Made by a program: the position numbers and the translations under genes. From the NCBI RefSeq assembly GCF_018139145.2, contig NC_059478.1, forward strand, positions 12,879,001 through 12,943,000: 64,000 bases of DNA, given 5' to 3'. This document shows positions 24,116 to 38,152 of the stretch, piece after piece. How positions within the stretch are numbered: the first letter of the stretch is position 1; each line of letters opens with the position of its first letter. The notes beneath the pieces are model-generated. The model did no database searches and was not told where the DNA came from. It was given only the letters and a program-made list of their open reading frames with translations. The DNA comes from Gymnogyps californianus. Its lineage: Eukaryota; Chordata; Aves; Accipitriformes; Cathartidae.

Positions 24116-27100
24116 CCAACCATAAGAAAAATGACAAGGAACATGAAGGAGATGGAAACTGGAGAGACAACAGAGAGTGCAATGATAGGGGAGGCAGCTC
24201 TGAAATGCTGCATGGTTTTGTTTTCTCTCCCATCTCATCTGCTGTCTAACCTGCAGCGCTTCCAAAAAGAAATAACGCACAGCTTAGCTTGTGGAATTAA
24301 GGAGAGCACTTTTTGAGGTGGATATGGCCCTATATGTCTTACTTTGCATAGGGCCTCAAAAATCTAGGGATAACGGTGTAAGCCACAGGGATGACAGAGT
24401 GGAATGAAGCACAGAGACAGGCAACAAGGCATGCTCAGCAGGGCAGGCTTGATATATTTAAAAGAAAGTACAGTAACAAAAAGCATGCGTGCGTGTGTCT
24501 GTATGCACATACCTGAACCTATCCAAAATAAAATTCCAAACACAATTTTGCCAGTGTGACCATAAATTTAAAAACTCAAGGAAAGACTCATACTTTCCTT
24601 CTCCAGACCTTATTCTGCTTCTGTTTTCACCTGTGAAAGGGAGGTGAAACAAAAGTGGAGTCAACCCATCTCGTAGCAGGAGCAAGATGATGCTTCTACA
24701 GCCTGACAGCACCAGCTAAGGCCAATATTAATGAGCTCTATTTGTTTTTTTCTTTTTACTGCTGCTTTTAAATATCCTAGGGGCAGAGACTAAAGTATTT
24801 GAAACTGGCAGATGACATGGAGAAAACAAACTTTGGGGTGTACAGTCTTTATGGATATTTTAAAAGCCCAATTTCTGGACTCTAAAGTCTCTCCAATTCA
24901 GATGTTAAAAAAAATGCTTTGGCCAAGAAAGAGTATTGTTCTTTATTTTGAGCTTCCCAGCTTTTGTTGGCTTATAACATGCACAAATGTAATAAAAAAC
25001 TGTTTGGCATGTACTAAACCTCTTTAAAATTTGACATAAAAATACAAAGTATTTACCTTCTTTAAAGAACTTATTTATTTTTAGGACCTCTCCCTTCCTT
25101 CCTCCTCCAATTTATATGAATGCATGGGGAAAATTTAAAAAATGAAAACCTTATAATGATGGGATGGCTTGCTTGACATTTCTCAACAAAAACTGAGTTC
25201 TTGGTTTCAGGCTATTTTCCTAGCTTGAATGAATTTTTATGGTTACATCATAAACCCTTGAAAATCATAGTTTATAGGGAAAAGGGTGACACAACCTTAG
25301 TTATGATATATCATGAGCTGCCATTCTAAAAAAAGTTGTTAACTCCTTCTGGGAACCTGAGAATATATTGTGATGTTCATGAACCATCTGTTTGATTATA
25401 TTCCAAAAAATGTGATGCTGAAACATGTATAGTCTAAGTGTCAGTCTAGATTAACTTATCAGCTCCATAAACTACAAACACAGACACATACCTATGTAGC
25501 TAAGCAATCTATAGTTCATTTGTCAGTACAGTGTATTTCATTTGGAGGGTAGAGGAGAAATGCATATGTTTAGGGCAGTTAACTTTGGAATGAAAGGGCT
25601 TTTCCTGGGTTCTATGTTTCCCCTGGGCTATAATTCCACTTTGGTGACAAAATTTGAAATTAGTGAGTCAAACTCTTAGGAATGCTGATGTTGGCTTAGA
25701 AATCATGACTTTTCAAATGTAAAGACTTGGAAAACTTTTTAATTAGTCCCTAGACTTTGAGGCTTTAGGATTTGTGTCTCAAAATCAAAATAAAACAACC
25801 CCCCCCTGAAAAACATAGCTATGATTTTCACAAATTAGTAGACATCCAGGGGCTGGGACTTTGAACAAGTTCTAACAATTAGCGATTATTTTGACAAACA
25901 TTTCAGCGGTTAGATAATCAGGGTCTGTGTGCCCTCCAACATCACTAGTGTGTATCAGATACTAGCTAGAACTGCGGTATCAAACTGTTAGCCATCTTTC
26001 ACTACTGCACTTCCACCGCACACATGCTGAGCACTTGTGGGTCACAAAGCTGACAAGACTGCAGATACAGGGAAATTTTATTGTTTTAGTACAGCTATCA
26101 AAAGTTATTGACCAAAGAAATCTCAGCAGCTGAGGGTGGATCTGTTAGTGGAACTGCTGGCTGAAAGAAGCAAAAGGATCTCCCTCCCCCAGCTCTCCAG
26201 ACGAGGAATGAGTGAAGCATAGGAATTTCAGTTGAAGTTAATGCCATGTTGGCAGATGCACAGGCAGCTTCAATTCTCTTTAATTAGTTCAGAGTTAAGT
26301 GACAAAGTATTTAATCAGTGAGCTAACAAGTGCAGCAGCTGATTGCTCTATGCGTGCATGTGCGTGCTTGTGTGGGGGCGTGTCTGAAAAATGTAAATAA
26401 AATTACTTTCCTTGCTTTAAATGAAATGGGATCCCTGATTTTATTACAGCTGCAATCAGTTTAGAGGCATGATAGAGCAATAAAAATTGATTCTATCCTG
26501 TTTTATTCCTTTAACAAAGTATTTCATTTAAGAAGATAATACTGTAATTTAACAGTTTGGCTTCTCAAGGTATGAATTTAGGCCTTATTTCCACATCGTC
26601 TCTGTGAAGGGAATGATCCAGCAGGCTTATCTTGATGTTGTACTGTTGTATTTAAAGCATGCCTATTTCTATTTGCCACTGATCAGATTGAAGATTGAGC
26701 CCCCTTTTCTTAGAAAGGTCTAGAAATCGTGATCCACGTACATAAGCTTATTAACTTTCAGTATTGCAATTCATTACATCAAGGTCTTAAGATAAGTACT
26801 GTGAAAACCCTCTAACTGCTGCAAGCCACTTACCGGCTTAGTAATACAGATTACCATCAACACATCACTTTGCGCTACGCTGTCTGCCTGGGTTCCCGTT
26901 GAGTAACGTCCAGTTCATGATTTCTCTCTTAGATCCAAAGCCCTCTGCGTAGAGCCTGCAGTTGCCTGCGAGATTGTCACTCTAATGCACTGAACCGAGA
27001 ACACGTCAACCGGCAGAGGATGGCATATATGGTCCTTTATTGGCACTGAGCTCGTGGATCTCACACACGTGAGCTGGAAATGGCCCGTGAGGCCCGTTCA

Positions 27101-30100
27101 CTTTCAGAGGTACTAGTTCCAAGCCAAATTATTGCCGTACCTGGAGCTCCAGGTACAGAGGGGTCCCCGTGTGTTAGGTAGACACGGGGCAGAAAGGCAA
27201 GCCTTGTCCTAAGCGATTTCTGAAACTAAATCAGACAGGAGGCGATGGAGTCAGGTGGAGGAGCTCAGAGAAATACTGAGGCTGTATCAGTTAGTATAGG
27301 CAGCAGTCTGGGAACAGTAGGAACTCAAATGGGCTTTGAAATAAATGAACCTACTACTTTAGCAGTAGCTAACTAATTTACCTAATCAAGAACTTCCTTT
27401 ATAAGTCTCTACAGAAGGAGAGAAGAGACTTTTCAATTACTTGGTAAAAAATATGACTCACAAACACAAAGTGACTCTTCCTAGCTGAGTGGCAAAAATC
27501 CTGAAAATTCATTAAGATTTTTGTCACTGGTTTCAAAGAGACTACAATTTCAGCCATAACAGATAATTTGTAGTAGGGGCCATCCCAGAATCACAGTTTG
27601 AGATCAGCAACAGGGGCTGAAAGAGCTCAGATGTGAGTAGCTGGTTTATGGAGGGGAGTGGTGCAGAGCACACCACCACACAGCCTTGGGAGCGGCGGAG
27701 AGGGGCACATCCCCACAGCTCTTCCTAACTGCCCACGTCAGTCCACGCCTGAGGCAGTGGAAGTCATCAAAAATCTGTAGTGTTGTCTCCGCTCTTGAGC
27801 AACAGCCACACTCCTGGGAACTTCGTTTTTTAATTTACAGTAGAGTGCTGAGAGAGGTTAGCTTGAGAAGACAGACATGGAAAACAGACCCTTGAATATG
27901 AAGCTGACAGGTTTTATTTAGAAAGCCAGCATATGCACTGGCTGCATTCATATCTGCAGTGTTCCCCAACTTGACAGGCAATCTAGAGTATGGTGTATAT
28001 TAAAGAGAAGTAGTTTTGGATTCAGATTTTGGTTCCCTTCATACAATTCTTGTAACACTGAACATTTTTAGACAAGTACTGGTTTTGTTTTTCAATAAAG
28101 ACTACAGATTCAGTTTCTCTCATGGCTTTTTATTTAACAGATCACTGAAAAAAATTGTGTTTTAGCATGAGTCTGGCTGCCTAGTTAGGCAAGTTTACTT
28201 GCATTTTTTTCTGTGCAAGTAAAATACCCTCAGAGTTGATCATAAAGCCCTGCCTGAAGAGACTATAGGAATGCATGACAAAGTTTTTTATGGTTTTAAT
28301 TTAATCTCAGAAATAATAACCAGCAAGTAGAATGCTCCACACGGCTACATAAACAATATTCTCATATTCAGAATTCCTTTGAATTTCTCAGTGACCTTAG
28401 GAGGATGGGTTGATACTGGAAGTTTTCTCAGGCTAACGCCACTCCTCTGAGATGACAAAGTAAACGGCCTGTTCATGGGAGCTAATGTCAAGTTATGTTA
28501 TCTCAGTCACAAAGAAATGTATGTATAAGAAATATATGATTGAAAACCATGTGCTATGGACCTCAGTTCAAGTCCTGACTCAAGGAAATATCCTTATGAG
28601 AGCACTTAAACACAATGCATGTGTTTACATACTACCCTGAGAGGAGGTGGGCTGCAGAACATGTGCAAGTTCTTTCTTGAGCTAAGAGCAAAGAAAACAT
28701 ATGTAATACTGTTTGTAAATCTTCCTAGAACTGGAAAAATTAGGAAACCTAAAAAAAAAAGCCAGACATAATTGTTGTAGTGTAGTGGTCCAGAGTCAAG
28801 GTGTTGCTAGATCTCTGTAATAAGGAGTAAGACCATGAAAGTGGGGAACTCATTTAATTTGTGTTGAATCAATATTCTGTGAAAGGTATAGATAATGCAC
28901 TCTGTTTACAGAATCCTTCTCTAAAGATAAGAATAGCCATAAATGTTGCACTTCAAAAATTTCCCTCAGTTATTAAAGAGGTGGTTCCCACACCAGTCTT
29001 CTCTTGTGTGTAAAAGTGTTACTAAAGACCTCTATCAGATAATTTCTTAACCTGCTGCATAAATACACATGCAAAATCTAATTGCACACAGAGCACACCA
29101 ACACCGATGTGGTGCTCCTTCATGATCCTGGAACCAGGGGACCAGCTACTCCTGCCCTTCTTTGCCTCTGCTACGTGTGGAGGTAACCTGTGCTAGCTAT
29201 ACTTGCACAGGGAATTGGGACAGATGTTGGGAAAGAAGTATGTAGATCCTGGGAAAGCAGCTGAGCAGGTCTGTGGATTCATTTAAATTGGTCCCAATGG
29301 TTAAACATTATTAACTATTTTAGAGTTAATATGAGATGACTTTTGTAAAGTAGCAAACAGAGAAGCCTTTTGCAACTTTAAACTTAAACCAAACTCAGAG
29401 ATGGCTAAAAATCAAATAAAAATAAATGGAAGTTAAAATTTTATTATGCAAGTTACATCAATTTAGGTTTCCTGTTAGACTCTGTAATATTTTCTTTCTT
29501 TGACTCATACAGACTTATCAACATATCCCATGATTTTTACAGCTCTCTTACAGATCTTCATTATATTGATTCAGTGAGTGGAAATGTGAAAAGAACAGAA
29601 AATAAGAATGTGGCAAAATTGAACTATTAGGATTTCCCCCAAAGTAGGGGCTTAATGTGTTTAAGTACTCTGACATGGAAATAATCCCAGGTGGTAAAGG
29701 CTCTTTAGCCTATGAGATGACAAAAGGAGACCCGAAGTCTGGCAGCTGATTGACTCACCTTATCAACCTGCAGATGGGGATGATTTTGCTGTGGCCAATC
29801 AAGCCATTCCCTAAGTGATATCAGGGCACCCTCAAGGCAATTGTTGCCAAGTAAGAGTTTTTAAGAACAGGCTCTAGAAAACAAAGTATTTAAAATAGCA
29901 GTGGGGTTAGGTAGTTCTGGGGAGTGTAAATGGTGTTAGCTTCTGGATGTAGCTATGAAGTCTGAACAGCTGGAAGAGTTACAGAAAGCTGATTGCTTAC
30001 TGACTGGTAAGTGAAATGGACTTGTGATTTTAATCCAAACCCCACAGGTGTGTGTTCAGATAACAAATCCTGCAGTTATTACTACTTGTGTTTTGGTAAT

Positions 30101-32464
30101 CTTAAAAGAAAGTTCCCTGGAATTGTAGTTTAGGACTGAGGCTGGAATACAGAAAATATGGGGCAATGATCACACTGTCAAGAAGGTTTCCACTTTCATT
30201 TGTTGACTATGTGCTATTTCTGTTTGTAGCTAAAGATTGCTCATAATAAGACAAAAGGATTAACTTTCTGTGGAGGAGCATGGTACTGCACGGTCTGAGA
30301 GGTCTTATTTAAATGAGCATTATTCCCTGGCAGGAGAGCACAGCTTCTGGAGAACCCTGGACTAGGAGAGGAGATGTTAAAAGTGCTTTGCCTTCTACAG
30401 TATAAATACTATATCTGTTTTCTGTGGACTACCTGATTTCTGGCTGGACTAGCCATGCAGATGTATGGTATCTCAGTGGTTTCATGACACTGCCTGCTGG
30501 GTAGACCCTGGAGCTGGTTTCCCGTGAAAACTGAGTACAGCAACACAGTGAGCATAGATGCAAATAGAAGTGAGAAGTACAAACAGAAAAGATAATTTTG
30601 GAGTGATCCTTCCCTAGATTTTTAAGGCCTTTACTGTACTGCATTGGAATACCACTGGTATGTAGGAAGTATTTTTAATATGTACTTATTTTTCTTTGGT
30701 TAAAATGAAATATTTAACCTAACATGTTAATCTGTGTATGTGGACAAAAGGGAGTAAACAGAAGGGGGACAAGGACAGGGGAGAAAAGAGAATCTCTGAG
30801 GAAGCTGAGGAGCTTTCCAAAGAACAAGTAGTATCATCTACTTTGTGGCTAAACTGATTAGCTCTTTTATAATCACATCTCAGCTGATGAACTTTGTGAT
30901 CTTCCTCTGTAAGATCCCTCTGTGGCTGTTCTATTTCATTCTCTAAGAAGATTAAGTGGGTAATCCTGAAGCTCCACAAAACCACCTGTTGTTTGGGCCC
31001 CTATGTAATATGGCTTTTGAGGCAATCCTCTGACAATTCAGTAGTAGGCTTGTGAATAGGCTCACTTATTTGTGTACCTGCTGGTTTCCAGTCTGCATGT
31101 GCTGCATGGCTGTGTGCTGGATTTCTAGCAGCGTAAGTAGCTGACCCTTAGGAAAACTGGCCCCAATCAACCTGTCCTCTCTCCTGCTGTCCCCTCCCAA
31201 GGAACAGTTTCTGTTTGCAGGAACACTGCTTTTGTTGCTATAATGGCGTTTGCAGAGAGACTGCCTCTTCACCGTCTGGCAGTTCCAGGGTTTAAAATGC
31301 ACCATGTGTTGGTGAATGCATCCACTTCATCAGGAAGGGACCCTTGCAGCGTGCCTAGAACAAAAATTCCTATTAAAAAAAAGACAAAAAAGATAAATGC
31401 ATTGGAAGGAGAAAGAGGTAAAACCAGGAAAGCCAGTCAGCTGCAGGTTGAGCTTTAAACAACAGTCATGCCAGAACTGGGTCAGAATCCTTGTTCTACA
31501 TAATCTGCTGGGACACAATGGCAGCTGTTCAGGCTGGGCTGTATTCCTGTAAACCACACTGTCTGACCATCTTACTCAAATGTCACTCGCTACAAGTGAA
31601 ATTCCTAAATTCAAACCCACAACCTTCACTCCAGAGGAATGTAGGAACCCTTTTTTCTGAACAGTTCAGAATCCTGCAGTGATAGAACATATTTGTACGA
31701 TATGAGTTAAATATTCTGGATTTCCTGCTTTTCTGCTCTGCCAATGTTAAGGCCACAATCCAACAATGTGTTAAGCCTGTGCTTAATTCTAAGCATCTTA
31801 ATGATCTGATGGTAGTAGCCAGTAGTGTGGCTGTTTGTCTGCTTTGATTTAAAGACTTTCTTAAATGCATTGCTAACTTTGGCCTTCTCTACCACAGGTT
31901 AATACATTATGATTAAAAATGAATAAGTTCAGTTGTATCGTCATCCACAAAACTGTCTCTGTCAATCCATTAATATAAGGTTCTTCTCATCAGTATGTTT
32001 ATTCTTCCTCATCTCCCCCTTAATGAAGCCTGTGAGAGGGGGGAAAATAACTTTCAAGTTATAAATCTTATTATAAATGGTAGAGGTATTTCAGTCAAAG
32101 GTCTTATATTAAGAATGTCTTACACTTAGCGACTTTTCCTGTGAAAATATAGGCCAGACATTGATGCTCTTAAAGTAGTTCTCTGACGTCTTGCTTACAC
32201 ATCTGCCTTTCTGTCCTACTCTGAGTCCAGCAACCCTAAATCAGTGTGTTTCAGTCAGAAGGTTTTCTAGCACTGGGGGATTACATCCTGGGAGTAATGG
32301 TTCCACACTGCTCATGTCTTCCCTTTGAGCCGTGGTGACAGGTAGAGCTACAGCTATTTGCTGCAGTTTCATTACAAACACAAGATTTTGTGAGCCATGG
32401 GTGCCGAGAAAATCATGCGTCAACTTCTCAGTGTTTTCCTGACTGTGCAAGTCTGATTGCTTAC

Positions 32465-32476
32465 AAAAAAAAAAAA
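32465..32476 (+). repeat. poly-A run (12)
   Basis: Twelve consecutive A residues, with no transposon body recognisable beside them. Confidence 0.85.
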
Positions 32477-35153
32477 GTAAACATATGGCCATTGTGTTTG
32501 ATTATTCTGTTCCTTGGCAAGAAATGAAGGGGTCACCAGACTTGAGCATAGATAAGTCACTTCTGGTTGCCCTTCAATTTGATCTCTAGTAATCACCATT
32601 AATGTTGTGTGCAGCTTAATTGAATGTTTTATATTGCAAAATGGATCAGTACGATTAGCACTTATGCTAGAAATGGCTCAGTAGAAAAAGAATCATCTGA
32701 AAAAAGTTTTTGACAGGGTGTCTTAAGTGGCAGAGTGAGGGACTAAAACGAAAGATTACTGTTGTGAGAATCGATTTGATCAGTGGTGCTAAGGGTAGAT
32801 GGAAAATGAATTAATCATCCCATTCCTGACACTGCAGTGCAGATAGGGTTAATAACAGGAGTATTCTTTCACGGTGCTCTTCTGGCTGAGGAAGCTCAGG
32901 GTAACCAAAGGTAGGGATATGCTTTGATTGACAGTTTATTCATCAAGGCATTGATTGTTTCCTGCCATTCAGTTTGAAGATAGGCTGTGGAGTAAAGGAG
33001 AAGTGTCTAATTAAAATTCCTTTGTGGTGTGATTCCCCTAGAAAGGCATGAAACCAACAGTTGAGATAGCAGGAGAGTTTAAAAATTGTTTTCCAGGATT
33101 CAAAGTACCTGTTTTGCATGATCAATTTAGAAACCTAATTCTGGGGGTTTGTCCTTCAATGTAGTTACCTGGGTATAGCTGCCCTGTGAAGTTTCAAGGC
33201 AGGCACATGCCGCTGCTTTCTTTTTGGCTTTTGGCTAATGGCTTTGTATTTTCTAATGACAACTTGCCAGGGGAGAGCAGTGATAAACCTGACCTCTCAA
33301 GATAGAGAGTAAACAAACCAGGGAATTTACTCTGGTTTTGGTTGAGGAGGTGAATTTAAGTTGTTGATGGCTCCTTTTCTTCCCCAGAAATTCACCCATA
33401 AACTTAGGAGCGGAAGGGAGCTTAGCTGTCATAGCTGTCTGAAGGGTGTAGGCTGTGATAAAGGAAGACAGCTATTTCTCTCATAGCAGTTGTGTGAACA
33501 GCAGCATTTGTGAAATGTTAATAAACACTGAAAACTCTCCCACTCCAACAAGTCAGTATGCTATAGCTCAGCCTTGTTGTGGCTGCTCCCCTTGTGCACT
33601 GGACTGCTCGTAATTTTGTGTCCAATATTCTCTGTAAGCCCGATATTCTCTATATTGTGAATGTCTCTTCCCGTGTTACTCAAAAAAGAATTACAGTAAC
33701 TGTTTCCCAGCCATCCTATCTCCCAAAGTAAGTGTTATACTAATTAGGGTGTCACAAGGGTAGTAAAATCCCAAATGTTTTGTATGAAGAGGGCTTTTAA
33801 AGCATAAATTAATGCTGAGCAAGCACAACTTTTTATCCTTTATTAGTATGTATTGCTCATCTTGTAATCTCCTGTAAGTCAGTAGATAAAACCTCTTCCT
33901 AGTAAGAACCCTAAATTGTATCTTGAAGAATTGCACAACAGTTGAGTGGCATTATATTCCAAAGTACTGAGATACAGCTATGACACCCTCATAGGAGAGA
34001 GAAAGTGCTGTTGCTTATAAAAAGAGCACTAAAGAAGAGTTGACTCTTTTCCTCATGAATTACTAGTTCCTATTCTTTAGCTGGCAGTGGCCATATTTTT
34101 CATTGCAATGAAATATAAGGATACAGACCCATGAGAGCAAAAGTGATTGTAACTATATTTAATACAGGTATTTGCATATTCCAGATGATAAAAGGATCAA
34201 ATGAGACTTCTTTTAGATCAGTATAAAAGGATTTTTCAATATTGTGGTCATTAATTCTGGATTTTACATAAAATACTCGGAAGTCAAGCAATTTTTCTTC
34301 ATGTCTAGGTATTTCTAGAAGTTGGCTGCAGCTTCATTGAAGTGTTTATTGGAAATGAGGGGGAAAATAAGAGCTGTATGGCTTGAGACAGTGAGAAAAG
34401 TCTACAAGTCGTCTCTTACAGAAACAAGGCCTGGACAGATGAAGAAAATAAGTTACTGGTTACTTTGTTTCTCGTTAAAGTGTTTGGCTGTGGAGAATCT
34501 GTACTCTTTAGCAGGATCATTTCCGAATTTTTGTTGTAATACTTTAATGAGGATGAAAGTTGACCATAAACAGTAATTCTTCTAGCTGTGCAGGGGCTCT
34601 GGTACAAAGCAGCAGATACAGCCACCTTCACTGGCAGGCAATGCTGCGCACATACCTGCTGTTAAGTCTTCTTTTACCTAAAGAAGATGTAGAAAACTTC
34701 CCTTGGAGGGTAAGCGAGATAGAGCAGAACAAGTCATAGAAAGATCTGGAGTTATCAGAGTATCTAGAAGTACTTTCTTTTAATTTACTGTTTTCTTAAT
34801 GGAAGATGGACTTCAGTCACAAATGTGGCAAACAAATCATTTCACTACATCTGGGAACAATGTGAATATCTGTGGTGTGATTTATTATGTGCCATTGAAA
34901 GCAATTTTGGTTTAATCAGAAATCATAGTAAATATGTAATTAAAAAGTTCTCAAAATGTATGGGTTAAAAATGTCAAATAGTATTGGTTGGTAGCAGCTT
35001 CATTTGTCTGCTTCTGTACTTGGAGTTGTATGGCAGGGCACAATCACATGTACAGCTCAGTGATTTATAGAACTGAGAGCAGACACTAATGAGAAAAAGC
35101 TTTTAAAATAAAGACTTCTATTATATCATTTATGTAGCTATGCCTATAAAGGT

Positions 35154-35167
35154 AAAAAAAAAAAAAA
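35154..35167 (+). repeat. poly-A run (14)
   Basis: Fourteen consecutive A residues, with no element recognised upstream. Confidence 0.85.
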
Positions 35168-38120
35168 TGACTGAACAGATAGTTTCTGGGCCTAAACTTG
35201 GAAATGTCCAAGCTTATACCCTTACAGACATAAGAATTATAGAAGGAAAGAGTGGACAATAAATTTGGACGAAAGCTATGTCTTGCTAAGTGGCACTTCA
35301 AAACTGGTATTAATTCCAAAAGCTAACGTTAAACTTGCCTTTTCCCTCCCTTCCTTAACTAATGAGGATTTTGGTCTTCAGCTAGTATTTGGTTTATTTT
35401 GTGTTTTAGATGAACAAATACACTTGCATACACTATAGAGGCATTGGTCAGAGAGAAGCGTATGTTATTTAATACAATACAGGCAGCAAAGTTTTTAATA
35501 AATAATTTATCTAAGTATTTTTGTGGTAGTGAAGGCAATGCCCAGCTCTGACAGGTACAAATCAGTGCAGCAATGTTGATATTGAAAGAACAAGGCTGAC
35601 TTGCTATCTGCTGCAGAGGTAATACAGCCCATCATCTGAGTTGTAGCATCGACTCTCACTCGTGTCTAGTAGTTGGGTGGAATAGCGGTGTAGTAACATG
35701 GGCGCTGGCAAGCTGGTACCCAGCTCTGCACACAAGTGGGAAACAACTGCAGAGGGACTACTGCTGCCTGCTTGTCCCAAGTTATGTGGACCTTCTGCCA
35801 TGCCTGTCTGGTGGGAGTGAGCTGGGTATGAACCATACCAGATGTCTGTGCTGCCATCAGCAGCTGTGTCTCTATCAAAAAGTCCTGATTATGCTTTTGA
35901 GCTGGAAAAGGTTTTGCTAATGACAAAAGGAAAAGTGAAGAAGCAAAAAATTATAAATAACACTTCTAGTAGACAACTTCTGCAGCAAGCAGAATCTTAC
36001 AGGAGAATCAGGTGATCTATTGTCTAGGTACTTTCGTGTACAAATAGATACCCAATTTAATCTCAATTTACCAAGGCATGTAATGCTATGTATGGTTTTT
36101 TGCTGACTGGCATCTAGTAACTGACTCGGTAATATTGTACTGTTACCAGATAACTGTTCCTAAGAGTATTGCTGGGCAGACTATGCATTTAATATAGTTT
36201 CCGTAAGTAATGCTGCAAACATTACATTGCTATTCCAACTGCTACATCAAAGCAGGGCCAACTTGGGGTCCCTCTCCAAGAGAGACTTGAATGATGGTAG
36301 GTAAATATCTATGTATTACAGAAACTCAATAAGCTTCTGCCATACTTTCTTCCAAATTCTACAAAAACAAACTGAAAAAGAAGAGCTGTGTTCAAGGACT
36401 GGTGGACTCTCAAACATGGATTTTAATTGGGAAGGAATAGGAGAGGGTCTTTTGCTTTTTTTTTTAATTGCTTTTAGCAGCAATATTGGGTAGGAAGCTA
36501 TCTGAGAAACTGTAGTAAACCTCTTCCTAAACCAGAAATAGGACAGACTTACAAAACCTAACTCCTATCTGTGGCTTTATGGTAGGAGTCAGAGGAATTG
36601 CTGGAAAGCCTATAGGGTGGATGGCTTTCCATTTGGTTTAATGCTTCCTTTTACTAGAGACTGTGGTAGGAAGATGACTCTTGGCCTAGTTATGTATCCG
36701 GATGAGTACCCCTCACCACCTGGGAAACACCTTGCCTGCCTCCCCAGGTAAATTCTCTGGGGAGATTACAGCTGAGCAGAGAAACAGCCAAGTCTTTTGC
36801 TCAGCCTAGGAGCCTGAGCCAGTCTGGAGGCCGGCACTGACTGCTGTGCAGCGTAGCATGCTGAACGACTGCCCGTCAGCTAGTAAAACCGTTGCCTTGT
36901 TCAGATATCCAAAGATATAGTAAGTTTTATTTTGGCACTGTATTTCTGAGGCAAGTAGTTAGGAAGGGTGGTCAGAAACAGCTTTTCAAAGCTATCGTGT
37001 GAGGAGGAGCTATTGCATTCCCAAGTATAACCTCTAAATTCTCTGAACCTCAGGAGCTACTTCAGCCATGGGGACTGTTTTGAGTGGCGTAAAGCCCAGC
37101 ATGATTCCTTTGTATAATGTGCAATGGGTGGGCTTTTACAAGGAGTATTTGTAGAAATAGTGATATTAATATACCTGTAATTCATCATGTATGTGAACAA
37201 ACAAGTTATGCTAATTATAAAGCAATTTATCTTTCTTATTTAGAAATCCTCATTCCTAAGCAATAGCGAGTCTTAGAGCAAGCTACCAGGAGACTTCTTT
37301 CTTTTCAGCTAATTAATAAAAAGTGCAGTATTTCCAGAATGTATGTTCTTTGCTTGGCTTTTGTTAGATTAATAATTTAGCAAATATAGTTGAGTGTGTT
37401 TAATGCAACTTTCTCCTCTTTCACTTTAAAATGTTGTTCTGGCTTTTATTCATGTTTTCATGAAATGAATCCCATTTTCCCCCACTTCAGGATGATCTAA
37501 TGCTGCAGCAAAATGGGGTGGGGGGAGGCTTGAGCAGCCAGGTTATTCAAGCATTGCTGTCAGGTTTGAATGGCCAATGCAAATTAATTGCTTTTCATAG
37601 CTTACATCTTTGTAAGTACTTTGCATATCACCAGAAACTTTAACTGAAGAAAGCTTGGCGACAGTGCTGTGGAAAAACAGGCAGTAGGTAGGTCTGGATG
37701 GGCTTGCTCTAGAAGTAATGGTGAGACATGAGGACAGGTGGAGAAGCAGAGCCTGCTCTGCCTTTGCCTGTCCCCATACAGACCCAGCAGAACTCCAGTG
37801 TTTCACGGGCTGGGATCTGCTCCTTCACCGCTGTGTATACAGTGTGCGGTCGAGGCGGTTCCAGGTATTAGTGCACTGACAGGTAGAGGCATCTGTGGCT
37901 CTTACTGGCTTCTCCTAGCCTGCTGCCCTTGCCCTCTTCCCAAACGGTGCTCCTTACTGTGTGCTGATACCACGAGCTGCATAAAAGAGGGAAACAATAG
38001 CTGCTCCAGTCAGTGCCACAGAGGCTATGGAGGGTCGATATGTGCTGTTGTGGCTGTCAGTAGGCGACCCTCCCCTACATGCCTGATGGGCTCCAGAGCA
38101 GATCATGTCACTGAAAAGAG

Positions 38121-38152
38121 AAGGAAGGAAGGAAGGAAGGAAGGAAGGAAGG
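38121..38152 (+). repeat. (AAGG)8 microsatellite
   Basis: Eight perfect AAGG units (32 bases), the longest perfect tetranucleotide array I see in the window. Purity suggests it is young and probably length-polymorphic. Frames crossing it encode a repeated Arg-Lys-Glu-Gly pattern that has no coding meaning. Confidence 0.95.

Noticed and set aside
24042..24280. Phe/Ser-rich minus-strand frames
   Set aside because: They arise from an A/G-rich tract and a poly-A run read on the opposite strand, and have low-complexity composition.
27575..27640. CR1 LINE 3' fragment (CATCCCAGAATCACAG...)
   Set aside because: Only about 15 bases resemble the common avian CR1 end. The expected terminal short repeats and body are absent.
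28562..28585. tRNA B-box-like AGTTCAAGTCC
   Set aside because: The consensus GGTTCRANNCC is not met, and no A box or cloverleaf lies at the right distance.
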